From: Adineta ricciae | Taxonomy: Eukaryota; Rotifera; Eurotatoria; Adinetida; Adinetidae | Reading direction: 5' to 3' | DNA length: 64,000 nucleotides | Assembly (NCBI GenBank): GCA_905250025.1 | Contig: CAJNOJ010000154.1 | Location: forward strand, 186,001 to 250,000 | Made by a program: the position numbers and the translations under genes | Notes under the pieces: generated by a model | The model's input: the letters and a program-made list of their open reading frames with translations, nothing else | What the model was told of the DNA's origin: nothing | Databases searched by the model: none | Shown here: positions 55,073 to 64,000 of the stretch, in pieces | Numbering within the stretch: the first letter of the stretch is position 1 | Layout: each line of letters opens with the position of its first letter

Positions 55073-55726
55073 CTTAGGGCATACCAGAAGTAATGACGCC
55101 GACTGTACTATTTTATACAGAAGCTTTCTGAATTTTTTTTGCTATATATTGTGATAGCCCACATTGAGGTATATAATTCTATGATATTTCATAAGTTTTC
55201 GAACGATACTATAGATTTGAGAATTCACCAAAAAAACAGTCTTGTACCTAATTTTTGATCGATTTTCCTCTCAATAGTCCGGTTTGTCATGACAAAATCC
55301 GATATTGGTAATCAGCACAAAAAACTGAATGGATATATGTATCCTGCAAAATGCTCCATCGACTTGCGTTTTGTCAGAAAATTTGAACCCATCTAACCTG
55401 GAAGACCACACCTAATTTTTCGATGAAAATGTAAGTCGATGGAACATTTTGTAGGATACATATATCCTTTCAGTTTTTTGTGCTGATTACCAATATCGGA
55501 TTTTGTCATGACAAACCGGATTATTGAGAGGAAAATCGATCAAAAATTAGGTACAAGACTGTTTTTTTGGTGAATTCTCAAATCTATAGTATCGTTCGAA
55601 AACTTATGAAATATCATAGAATTATATACCTCAATGTGGGCTATCACAATATATAGCAAAAAAAAATTCAGAAGGCTTCTGTATAAAATAGTACAGTCGG
55701 CGTCATTAATTCTGGTATGCCCTAAG
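55073..55726. mobile_element. 654-bp palindromic foldback element
   Basis: The arms of about 310 bp (55073-55385 and 55412-55726) are near-perfect reverse complements, beginning CTTAGGGCATACCAGAA and ending with its complement. The central unpaired part is only about 26 bp. No coding capacity. A single-stranded copy would fold into one long hairpin. The target-site duplication is not obvious. A related terminus occurs at about 49014-49031. Confidence 0.9.
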
Positions 55727-56552
55727 TAGTTATAATTTTATGTTATATTTTGTATTTGAAATGACTGTTTTTCGTCATAAGATTGAAAGAAACTAATATA
55801 TCTTGAAAAAGAAGAAATAGATGATATCCTCTATGTTAATCTTAACTAAATTTCATTGAAAATTCAAGCTAAATGGAAATCAGTCTGTCAAAATTTTCGA
55901 TGGATCCGGACCCGGACACGGATCCGCCGAAAAAAGAAAATTAGACCCAGACCCGGACCCGGCTAGGTCCGAGTCTATCTGCAGCCCCCTATTCATAAGG
56001 ATTTTTAGTTGAATAAAGACCTATTTTTATTCTTATAAACGATATAATTTTTCAAAAAAAAAGCACTAAAGGGTTAAACACTTGTATATTGTGTTTTTAT
56101 GTCATTTTGCTTTCTACGAAATGAACTTATGTCATCTTCCCTGCATCCCATCGTGTTCAATCCAAGCCGATCCAACTCAAACCAATGCATGATTAAATAT
56201 TATTGTGATATCATTTCCGTATGAAAATGAATTTCCGACTCAACTCAACCCAACCCCCGTTCAAACTCTAAAATCGCACTCTCTTATTATATATGTTTAT
56301 ATTGAACATAAGCGACAGATTGGACTTATTATTAATATGGAGTGATGTAAATTTCCTAGATATTTATTTCAGTTTTATTTTATTTGAGTGTCCATGAAAT
56401 TGGAACTTACCATGGCATGATCAAAGTCCCCATTAATTTCTGAATAAATATATTATCATCAACGTACAAAAAGAAACAAGTAAGCTAGCAATGAAAAACA
56501 CAATATATAAGTTACTTGTTTTTTTTTAGCAGCAGTATGTTCAGTCTTTTTC
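55727..56552. other. Intergenic with GC-rich satellite scrap
   Basis: About 825 bp. At 55904-55968 there is a GC-rich run of ggacccgg-type repeats (gatccggacccggacacgg, gacccagacccggacccgg) very unlike its surroundings. No gene. Confidence 0.55.
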
Positions 56553-57618
56553 TCAGTTGTCACCACGTGCTGCTTTAATGATTGCAACTTGAGTGTTCAG
56601 TTTGACAAAGTCTTCCGAGTTTCCACCTTTATCCGGATGACATTGAAGTGCAAGTCGCCTGTAAGCTTTGTTAATTTCGTCATTGGAACAGTGGTGCGAG
56701 ACTCCTAAGTACCTATAAGCCTTTTCCAATGCTACGGTTGGCGCCAGATCAAAAATATGCTCCGTCAGCCAAGATGAAAGGCCCCCGGCAACCGCTCCTC
56801 CTAAAACTCCGCCTAAAAATCCTCCAATTGCTGTTCCAACTCCTGGAAATATAAGTGTTCCAATAGCAGCTCCCCCGACGCCTCCTGCCACACCGCCTGC
56901 AATAGCTACAACATCGTCCATTATACTTTTGACACACCTTGCCCCAGAGATTTCGCCGTTCCACCACCCTTTGATGTTCGAGAATGCGCTGTAAGTTAAA
57001 GTTACAATGATTTGTACGTTGCCTAACATTTTCCCATATTTGGAGTAGGCTGCGAGTGCTTTTTGACAGTATACTACTACCGTAGTAATTGCTTGTTGCT
57101 TTGCTCTTTCCCAAACAGCGCGATACAGCCACGGCGCGTTCGCACTCTCAATTTCTATAAGTTCTACTACGTCGAACGCTATATAGCAGTAGCTCCCATA
57201 ATCTGGAAATTTTAATTGAAATTCCGGATCGTGAGGAGAATGCAGGTGATTCTTGAAAATATATTCAACCATTTCATTTTGCCTAGGATCCGTGGAAGCC
57301 GATTGCGCCTCCTGCAGAAATGTCTGAATCTGTGCTTCAAAGGCCTCTGGCCGATGAATTCGAGTATATAAACTATTTATGTAATCTTTGTAATTTTTTC
57401 GAGTGACGATAAAGTGAAGTAGAGTTGCCATGTCGTTCTGATTTTTCATAACCGAGAGAATTTTTTGAAAAACCTATGAAGACGAAACTGAAAAGTTGAA
57501 AAATTGCAGTTACTTTTAAGCTCTCACCTGCCGTATTCGTTGATCGGTGCTCATATCTTGGTATAGCTACAGCAAATCCTATGCAGAAAAAAATAAAGAA
57601 AAGGCCTTTATTATACAT
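56553..57618 (-). CDS. Glycine-zipper protein with C-terminal J domain (possible signal-peptide exon)
   Basis: The main frame starts at 57449 and gives 298 residues. An alpha-helical region of about 170 residues is followed by a hydrophobic Gly/Ala-rich segment with GxxxG spacing (about 181-225, GGVAGGVGGAAIGT and GGFLGGVLGGAVAGG), then a J domain at the very C terminus (about 240-298) with HPD at 271-273 (the Hsp70-activating motif). Upstream, 57528-57618 encodes a strong signal peptide (MYNKGLFFIFFCIGFAVA) and ends in a good GT donor with a 54-bp intron (57474-57527). The spliced frame, however, is one base out of phase with the main frame. An error in the AAAAAA run at about 57460-57465 would fix this. 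J domains normally lie N-terminally or in membrane proteins facing an Hsp70, so a glycine-zipper segment before a terminal J domain is unusual. The function is unknown. Confidence 0.75.
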
Positions 57619-57673
57619 TATAGTCTTGAGAATAGTCTACGGAAAATATTGAAGGATTTTCAGAAAAGTCCGC

Positions 57674-58070
57674 GTAGGGTATCTTTGAGCAAGATTCGAC
57701 ATTTTCTTGCGCCGATCACTTCGGTATATGTTCCAACCGAAGTAACACTGGTTGCAAGTACACCTGGGTGGGCTCTATAGATTCCAGTCATAAAAATGTT
57801 CGGCCACACCCTCACTCTCATTCTCAAGATGGTTCGTCTAGAAGCATCACTGATGAGCGTTTCTATAGGAAACCTGTGGCTTAGGATGAATCAAGCAAAT
57901 TAGGTCAAGGTGAGGGTATCCGTGTGGGTTCAGGTGTGGGTGAAAATTTTTATGACTGGAATCGATAGAGCTCACCAAGTTGTACTTGGAACCAGTGTTA
58001 GTTCAGTTGGAACATACACTGAAGTGAGTCGGCTCAAGAAGATGTCGAATTCTGCTTAAAGATATTCTAC
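57674..58070. mobile_element. 397-bp foldback element with telomere-like core
   Basis: The left arm (57674 to about 57805) and right arm (about 57942-58070) are imperfect inverted repeats; both contain the block gattccagtcataaaaat or its complement and tatgttccaac or its complement. The loop holds CACCCTCACTCTCATT on one side and GGGTTCAGGTGTGGG on the other, echoing the G-rich cores at 14467, 18531 and 23733. Confidence 0.75.
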
Positions 58071-59040
58071 GTGAGAGACCGTATGTAAATTTCTCAAGTG
58101 CACTTGAATTGATGGAACTTGCGATTTCCTGTTAAAAAAAAAACAGGAAAGTAGAATAGCTGTAGCAGAACCCGGCTCTTTATCTGATGTTAGGCAAGAT
58201 CCAGCCATACAACCATAAACGCACACTTTTCCCTTATTCTTTGTATAAAGCTGTTAATCGCAAAAGGAGTTTCAATAAATGCAGAAACTTCGGATTTTAT
58301 CCGAAGGTTAGGTGTACTATAAAAAATGTGTTGAGGCATGCATTTATTCCGATTCCATTTCTAGAATCGAGATTGAATGGAATTGATTGCAATTGAAATC
58401 AGAATTAACCCAGAATATACTGAGACTCGCTAGAATTGATCCAACATAGACTCAAATATATTACAACTTTTAACTCAGCCAACACTAGTTTAGATCAGTC
58501 CTCGTTGGTGGCAGACAGATCTTTGGTACCAACAAGCAATTCAAATTAGTTTTCTATTAGATCTCACGATGGTCTTCAAAGTTGTTAACTATGTCACGTC
58601 AATTTCAAACCAATTTCAGCAAGTTGCGTGTAGCTAAATGTTAGAGCGCACGCCGATTGATTCTAATAATGCGTCCACTTTTTCAATTTTCTATAATCTC
58701 ATCCGTTGAATAAGTCCTGCATGCTGAAGAATACACATATTCTATGATAGGAGTTTAGAGAGTCATTGCGACTGGGATCGTGTCGAAAGTTGATACGTGA
58801 AAACGTGTCTATCAAATACTATGGTATGCTGACTAGTAACGCAACATGGGCGTTGCTAACCCTCTACTGAAAGGAACGCTCTCGCCCCATTAGTATCAAT
58901 CATTTTTTCTAATAGATAATTTTATAGGCTATACTCTGATAAAAGAAATAGTTCTTAAATAAATACCGAATTATATGAAATTTTCTTAAAAGGTTTCGAC
59001 TCACACTCACTGTATTTTTTCCAGAGAAGATCAACAACTG
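58071..59040. other. Intergenic, about 970 bp
   Basis: No gene. A small hairpin (cctgttaaaaaaaaaacagg) lies at 58129-58148. A tRNA A-box-like string (tagctaaatgttagagcgc) at 58632-58650 has no cloverleaf. Confidence 0.45.
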
Positions 59041-59044
59041 AACA

Positions 59045-59095
59045 TCTAGTCGTTCGTCGGCCTCCCTCCGGTCGGCCACTCACGACTAGTTGACT
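59045..59095. repeat. GC-rich hairpin unit 1
   Basis: A 50-bp motif with outer stem CTAGTCGT/ACGACTAG (perfect) and inner GTCGGCC...GGTCGGCC around cctccctcc. It is strikingly GC-rich in AT-rich DNA. First of three copies. Confidence 0.8.
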
Positions 59096-59590
59096 CTGTA
59101 TGAACTATTTACCACTCTATCATCTTTTAAAGGACCAGTCTGATCGCTACAAAAGATGAAATCATTCATAGCATTGTTTATTTCACGTATAACACCTCCG
59201 ATATATTATGTCGTATTATCTACCATATCTCATATCGAAAACAAAATGGTTTTCGCACCCAACCATTTTTCCAATGAACTTGAAGCTCTTCGGAATCTCT
59301 ATTAAAAAGTAACGTTCATCCTTGGGATTCGCTCACCCTTTTCTGAAACAATTACCAAAGGGTTCGGTAAATCTGTTTAGATAGATTTCAAAATCGACTT
59401 TATGCAGAAACTTGTTCTTGAATCCAGCATGACTTTTCTATCTACTTCAAATTATTTTTAATTCATTTATTTAAAGACGTAAGCAAGTAGAAGAACTATT
59501 TCTAAAAATTCATCGATCCACTCGTACTCCAGTATTCAAAAAACCTATTTACTCACTTTTATTTAACTTCTTCTAAGATCTTGAAACAAA

Positions 59591-59642
59591 CGTCTAGTCA
59601 TTCGTCGGCCTCCCTCCGGTCGGCCACTCACGGCTAGCCGTT
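59591..59642. repeat. GC-rich hairpin unit 2
   Basis: The same core (cggcctccctccggtcggcc) with the outer arms changed to CTAGTCAT and ACGGCTAG; about 546 bp after unit 1. Upstream sequence (agatcttgaaacaaacgt) resembles that before unit 1, so a larger unit may be repeated. Confidence 0.8.
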
Positions 59643-59920
59643 CACATGCATAATCTTTTTCTTATTATCTCTTAAGTCACACGATGATATTATGTAAAAA
59701 AAGCTCCTCACAAGAGATGGATTTATAACCGGAGATGCAGGATATTTACATGAGTGTGTGGTTTTTTCGGATAGGTTTCGTTCCCCTCTTCAGTTCCCGA
59801 AACCTAAAAAGCTGTCGCAACCGTTCTTGCAAATTGTCAATTGAGTTTCGTCAAAGACATGTTGAAACCACGTGAAAGTTATTTAAAACCATGCTACAAA
59901 ATATCACTTCCCTAATCGAC

Positions 59921-59973
59921 GCTTAGTCGCTCGTCGGCCTCCCTCCGGTCGGCCACTCGCGGCTAGTCGTTAA
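59921..59973. repeat. GC-rich hairpin unit 3
   Basis: The same core with the outer arms CTTAGTCG and GCGGCTAG; about 330 bp after unit 2. The core is invariant in all three while the arms vary. Confidence 0.8.
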
Positions 59974-61340
59974 CATGTGTGCTTTCACTTTCTCATCTGT
60001 TTCGAATTCACTATCGAGACGAAAAACCTCATTTTCTCAGCTGCAGTCTTCAAAAGTCACTCACTTTGTGTTACTATGACTCTCGGAAATAAACTAAAAA
60101 GATGACATAATATTTTATGCGCTACAACAGTTAGACAAAATTTGTCTAGTATATCTGTTCACTTGTTTGGAATGTTATTTACATGTTAGTGTCTATGAAA
60201 ATCTAATAGTAGAATCATAACGAAGCACTTCGTGTTGATCGACATATTTCTGTTGCAAATTCTATCAAAAGTTCTGACGTGTAACAATTGACGGCATAAA
60301 AATGCTGAAAGAAAGATGATATCAAGCTCGTATTTCCTTTCGATGATTTGAACGACAGTTTTTACGGAGTGCTACTAAACCGTATTCCTAGAAATCATGA
60401 ATCGATTTATCAGCTCCTGCAACCACTAGTACCATTTAGTTCTTGCGCTTTCGTTGAAGTTTGAAAAAGGAATATATACACATCCTTCTCCCTCAAGAGG
60501 AAGGCAAAGGATTCAATTCCAAACAACTGAAATCAGGCTTGAAAAAAGTAATTACCCGTAATTTTGAATTAAACTCTAATAAAAATTGCTGCAAATTAGA
60601 TTCACCTAAGCGGAAGGATGAGAAAAACTAAAAAGCATGTAACACAAGAATTGAACATCAGATTCGTGATCCTCGACCCCCAAAACCCTTCGGTCAACCC
60701 TTATAAAAAAATCTTTGAATTTGTAAGTTGTAATCGAACGAACGGACGAACGAACATTAACTACTTTGCGTACATACCCTCCTTTCAGTAGAGGGAATAA
60801 TGCGAATAAGAAACTTCAACGAGTTATATTTCAGCGCGCGAGAGAACAGCGAAACGAATCACACCTCACTGAATACTACTACCTGCGGATACATCTCAGC
60901 TACCTAAGTAAATCATGCACTGGTACGTTCTTTTGCTACCAGACAGCACTCTAATTGGAAGCGTCTATCAGTTTTGTATACGGGCAAAATCAGGCGAAAC
61001 AGGACATTTTTTGCGTTTTCTCGAACTTGATGCAGAACTGTGAGAGTGGTATAGAATACTTCCATGTAGTCTCTAGTTTATGAAATCAGTATTTAATTTT
61101 CGTTTATATCATTCCAAAGGGTGGTAAAATCTTATACACTACAGACACCTGTACACTATGAAAAACGATGCATTTATAGCATTAACAAGTAGAAATCTTT
61201 CTCGCGCGAAGAGGATGTTATAAACAATTATTTTTTGATAAATTGACAGTTCTTTTAAAGTAGTATTTTATCAATTATAAACAAATAAAAAACAATTTAT
61301 CTTCCAAGAAATAATTTTATTTTAAAAATACCTATTTTGG
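59974..61340. other. Intergenic with tetranucleotide tract
   Basis: No supported gene; the ORF at 60766-60954 is unassigned. A cgaacgaacggacgaacgaa tract at 60735-60755 is followed by ccctcctttcagtagaggga (60778-60797). The same order, tetranucleotide tract then ccctcctttcagtcgaggga, recurs at 63934-63998, so it defines a repeat family. Confidence 0.5.
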
Positions 61341-61342
61341 CT

Positions 61343-62573
61343 GTCACGTCGCTAACAAAATTCTAAAAAGTTTCTCTCTTTCTTGCAACGAACGTCCATC
61401 AACTTTGAAACTTTTTATACAAACATAGTTTCACGCAACCAACGAATATATAGTATTTATTTTCTTTTTTGTTCTGTTCAATGCGAATATACAAGCGATA
61501 TACTTGAGTCACGTCGCTAACGTCATTTTCTCAACTTTAGAATTTTTAAACAGACCGTTTCTTTTAGAGGTTCTATCCTATCTAAAAAAAAGTAGGTACA
61601 TGTTGAATTCTTATGTATACCAATATTTCCACTAAAAAAGATTGAAAAACATCGGCAAACATGATAAAAATAAAAAATTCGTGTTATTTCCTTATAAGAA
61701 CATCTTCAAGTGTTCGTATTTCAGTATTTTTATTGAGAAATACTTAAGAATTTATGAGGAAAATCGATCAGAAGTATCTGTAAACATTGCAATATACAAA
61801 AAAAGATAAAAAATAATGTACTAGTCAATGTTAGATACTTAAATCCGTCACGGAATAAGTATCCTTTATTCCAGTCAGCAAATTATAACTTCAATGCAAT
61901 ATATTACTGTGACATTTTATGTTGCTATTTTCTAGTAAAATTAAATTTAATATGAGCCTCGACTAAAATCACTATTGTCTAGATAAGAAAAGACAGAGAT
62001 GATTATTTCTTCTTTATAGACGTTCAGATTATATTGTAATTCTGCTGAGCTTCCATTTCTATTAATACGTATATAACTATTGGGGCTCTGATGAAATTTA
62101 AGAAGCAGAATTCAAATTTTTTTGTAATGAATCTTTTGAGAATATACATGTTAGTCACAAGAAGGTTAACATTCTGTGGTAAATCACCAAAGTTTTGCAC
62201 TAATAATGCTTTATATTTGTACCGTGTCACATCGCTAACAATTTTGTCACGTCGCTAACGCCGAATGCGACTGATTTATTGTGAAATTAACCCATAGCTA
62301 ATAGAGATATTATGTGATTATTTTATAGCTTGAAGGGTTATGTATACAATGTATACGGTAGCTTCGGAAAACTGACTGAAACTTCGCAGAATTCTACGGC
62401 TGAAATGCTTAAAATGCAAGTTAATGTCTTTTTTAGCGTCACGTCGCTAACGATGGTTCCTTAACTGCTGCGTCTTCGGACAAGGTTTTCTAATGCTGGC
62501 TTTACTATAGTTTAGAGAGCAACCTAGTATGTATTTGATGCACAAAGAACAGGTCCAAGCGAGCTCGTTATAC

Positions 62574-62621
<48 letters not shown>

Positions 62622-62650
62622 AAAGTGTACGGTGTCACGTCGCTATTAAA
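61343..62650. repeat. Dispersed GTCACGTCGCTAAC motif, six copies
   Basis: Sites at about 61344, 61511, 62227 (one mismatch), 62248, 62437 and 62634 (last bases differ), all on the plus strand. The DNA between is AT-rich and not itself repeated as far as I can see. Spacings are 167, 716, 21, 189 and 197 bp. No gene present. Confidence 0.75.
62574..62620. repeat. (TA)n microsatellite
   Basis: About 23 TA units. The ORF reading Ile-Tyr repeats on the minus strand is its by-product. Confidence 0.9.
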
Positions 62651-62931
62651 ATGATTTTGCCCATATATAAGAAAGAAAGGTATTTTAAATTAAAATTAGG
62701 AGTATAATCATTAAAAGCCGAATTTTGTATCGATTGAGGAAGAAAACTCATACGTAGCTAACTTATACTACGTCTATATCTGTCTCTTTCACTCAACTAA
62801 ATCCCGTTCCAATGCTTTCCTAAATAAGGAAAAACTCTTGGAGGCATCACTATATAACTCTATTTAATCCTTTCCCTAGTTTAAACTCAACTACGATGAA
62901 AGAAAGAATCAACTATAACCGTTTTCTTGAG

Positions 62932-63270
62932 TTTCATCTGATTTTTGACCAAATAATCTATTAAAATCAATTGATAATCGTATAACTGGATTTTATACAA
63001 TTGAGATTTTAATCGATTAGTGGAATTATAACTGATTATTAGGATTTCATCTGATTCACGACCAAACAATCAATTGTAATCGATTGATAATTATCTAACT
63101 GGATATTACTCAATTAGAATTTTAATTGATTAGCGAAATGATAATCGATTTCAAGGATTTCATCTGATTTAATATTAAATAATCGATTATAATCATCAGT
63201 AAATCGTTACTTCAAAGTTATTTCGAAAAAAATTGATTATAATCGGATTCTTTGGGTAGAAACTAATATT
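62932..63270. repeat. 113-bp tandem repeat, about 2.5 units
   Basis: Units start with tttcatctgatt at 62932, 63045 and 63158, exactly 113 bp apart. Each is rich in aatcgatt, which is itself palindromic. The third unit is divergent and partial. Confidence 0.8.
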
Positions 63271-63528
63271 TCTCGAAATAATCCGATTAGGTTACGCATA
63301 ATGAGAGATAATCATGATTCTTATACAAATATTTTCCACTGAGTATAATAAAGACCAACGAGACTTGCAACAGCTCTGGATCGAAGAACAATGTCGGCTG
63401 ATTACGTAGACCCGAGTACTGTCATGTATATTCCTTTCTTATTTAAAAGAAAACTGCAAAAAACTTTCTTACCTACTATAAAAAAACGTGTTCTTATCTT
63501 TTTTTGTCGTCGTCGTCGTCAGTTGAGT

Positions 63529-63887
63529 AAGTGAAGGTAGAAGAAACGAAGTCTCATGTCAATATATAAGATGTTTGTGGCCATAATATAAGGAGAAAAT
63601 ACCCTCTGACTCATGTTATCACGTCAGTGAGGGACAAAACCAGGAGAAAAAACTCTACTTCAGAAATGAAGTACTTCACTGGCACTTCACCCATACTTCG
63701 TCAATAGTTCTTCGCGAAAGTATGAGTAAAGTACCAGTGAAGTACTTCATTTCTGAAGTAGAGTTTTTTCTCCTGGTTTTGTCCCTCACTGACGTGATAA
63801 CATGAGTCAGAGGGTATTTTCTCCTTATATTATGGCCACAAACATCTTATATATTGACATGAGACTTCGTTTCTTCTACCTTCACTT
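63529..63887. mobile_element. Palindromic foldback element ending at an N
   Basis: Arms of about 165-175 bp (63529-63695 and 63712-63887) are near-perfect inverted repeats (ends aagtgaaggtagaagaaacg and its complement). The spacer is about 16 bp. A (gtc)n tract precedes the left arm. The right arm stops at the N at 63888. Confidence 0.85.
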
Positions 63888-64000
63888 NTTCAAAAAAAAT
63901 GTTTTTTTGACCTTTGACCTTTGACCCTGACACAAACAAACAGACAAACAGACAAACAAACTTTTTTTTCATATGACCCTCCTTTCAGTCGAGGGAATTT
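63888..64000. other. N and simple-repeat tail
   Basis: The N follows the right arm of the palindrome. After it come poly-T, ttgaccttt repeats, an (aaac/agac)n tract and the ccctcctttcagtcgaggga motif also seen at 60778. Confidence 0.6.

Noticed and set aside
57848..57880. Second hammerhead-like string ctgatgagcg...ggaaac
   Set aside because: No closing pair before GAAA and no flanking stems. It lies in the loop of a foldback element.
58628..58675. tRNA A-box-like tagctaaatgttagagcgc followed by gattgattc
   Set aside because: The B-box-like part is only about 8 bp downstream and no anticodon stem exists. At best a decayed tRNA-derived scrap.
59045..59973. GC-rich hairpins as intrinsic terminators or rRNA pieces
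   Set aside because: No adjacent gene ends and no match to conserved rRNA helices that I know. Kept as repeats of unknown role.
62447..62638. ORF with Ile-Tyr repeats
   Set aside because: Product of the (TA)n microsatellite.
1..64000. CRISPR arrays, prokaryotic operons or ribosome binding sites
   Set aside because: No regularly spaced direct repeats of CRISPR type. Spliceosomal introns throughout show that the DNA is eukaryotic.

Overview
The window looks like nuclear DNA of a bdelloid rotifer (Adineta/Rotaria type). It is AT-rich. Genes are compact with GT-AG introns that are mostly 47-67 bp. It carries paralogue families I associate with bdelloids (rotifer-type 7TM receptors, NHL-repeat and apple-like extracellular proteins, ribonuclease-inhibitor-type LRR proteins), many short inverted-repeat elements, and enzymes that look foreign to animals. 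The assignment is inferred from gene content; no rRNA or mitochondrial marker is present. Four single N bases (10288, 16674, 31994, 63888) appear to mark contig joins, and at least three of them coincide with a broken gene or repeat.

Region 1 (1-10.3 kb) is a string of metabolic genes: a secreted serine beta-lactamase-like hydrolase, a PLP-dependent group II decarboxylase, a nicotianamine-synthase-like enzyme, a GT32 glycosyltransferase and the N-terminal third of a dihydroflavonol-reductase-like SDR cut off at an N. Several resemble bacterial, fungal or plant families, so horizontal acquisition is a reasonable hypothesis. Region 2 (10.6-20.1 kb) has an eight-exon gene for a type II membrane protein with a Thr/Ser stalk and two Cys-rich domains, a frameshifted LRR gene and a frameshifted multipass membrane protein.

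Region 3 (21-42 kb) is a direct segmental duplication of about 9.9 kb. Each copy holds, in order, an EF-hand gene (-), two AIG1/GIMAP-like GTPases (+), a decayed GPCR (-), a 13-exon MFSD5-like transporter (-) and a 7TM receptor (+). The second copy starts exactly at the N at 31994, inside the EF-hand gene, so an allelic contig joined by the scaffolder must be excluded. The four AIG1 genes share a promoter module with a TATA box, and the two subtypes differ at the C terminus (hydrophobic tail versus a CaaX-like CTIS).

Region 4 (43-58 kb) holds three more members of the receptor family (one intact, two pseudogenes, one with a hAT-like MITE flanked by 8-bp target duplications), a ChaC-like cyclotransferase, an NHL-repeat protein, a 654-bp palindromic element and a protein with a glycine-zipper core and a C-terminal J domain. 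Region 5 (58-64 kb) has no gene I can support. It is built of repeats: three GC-rich hairpin units, a dispersed GTCACGTCGCTAAC motif, a 113-bp tandem repeat and a terminal palindrome ending at an N. Three genes carry one-base frame conflicts; in two of them the conflict sits at or beside a homopolymer, which suggests consensus errors rather than real lesions.
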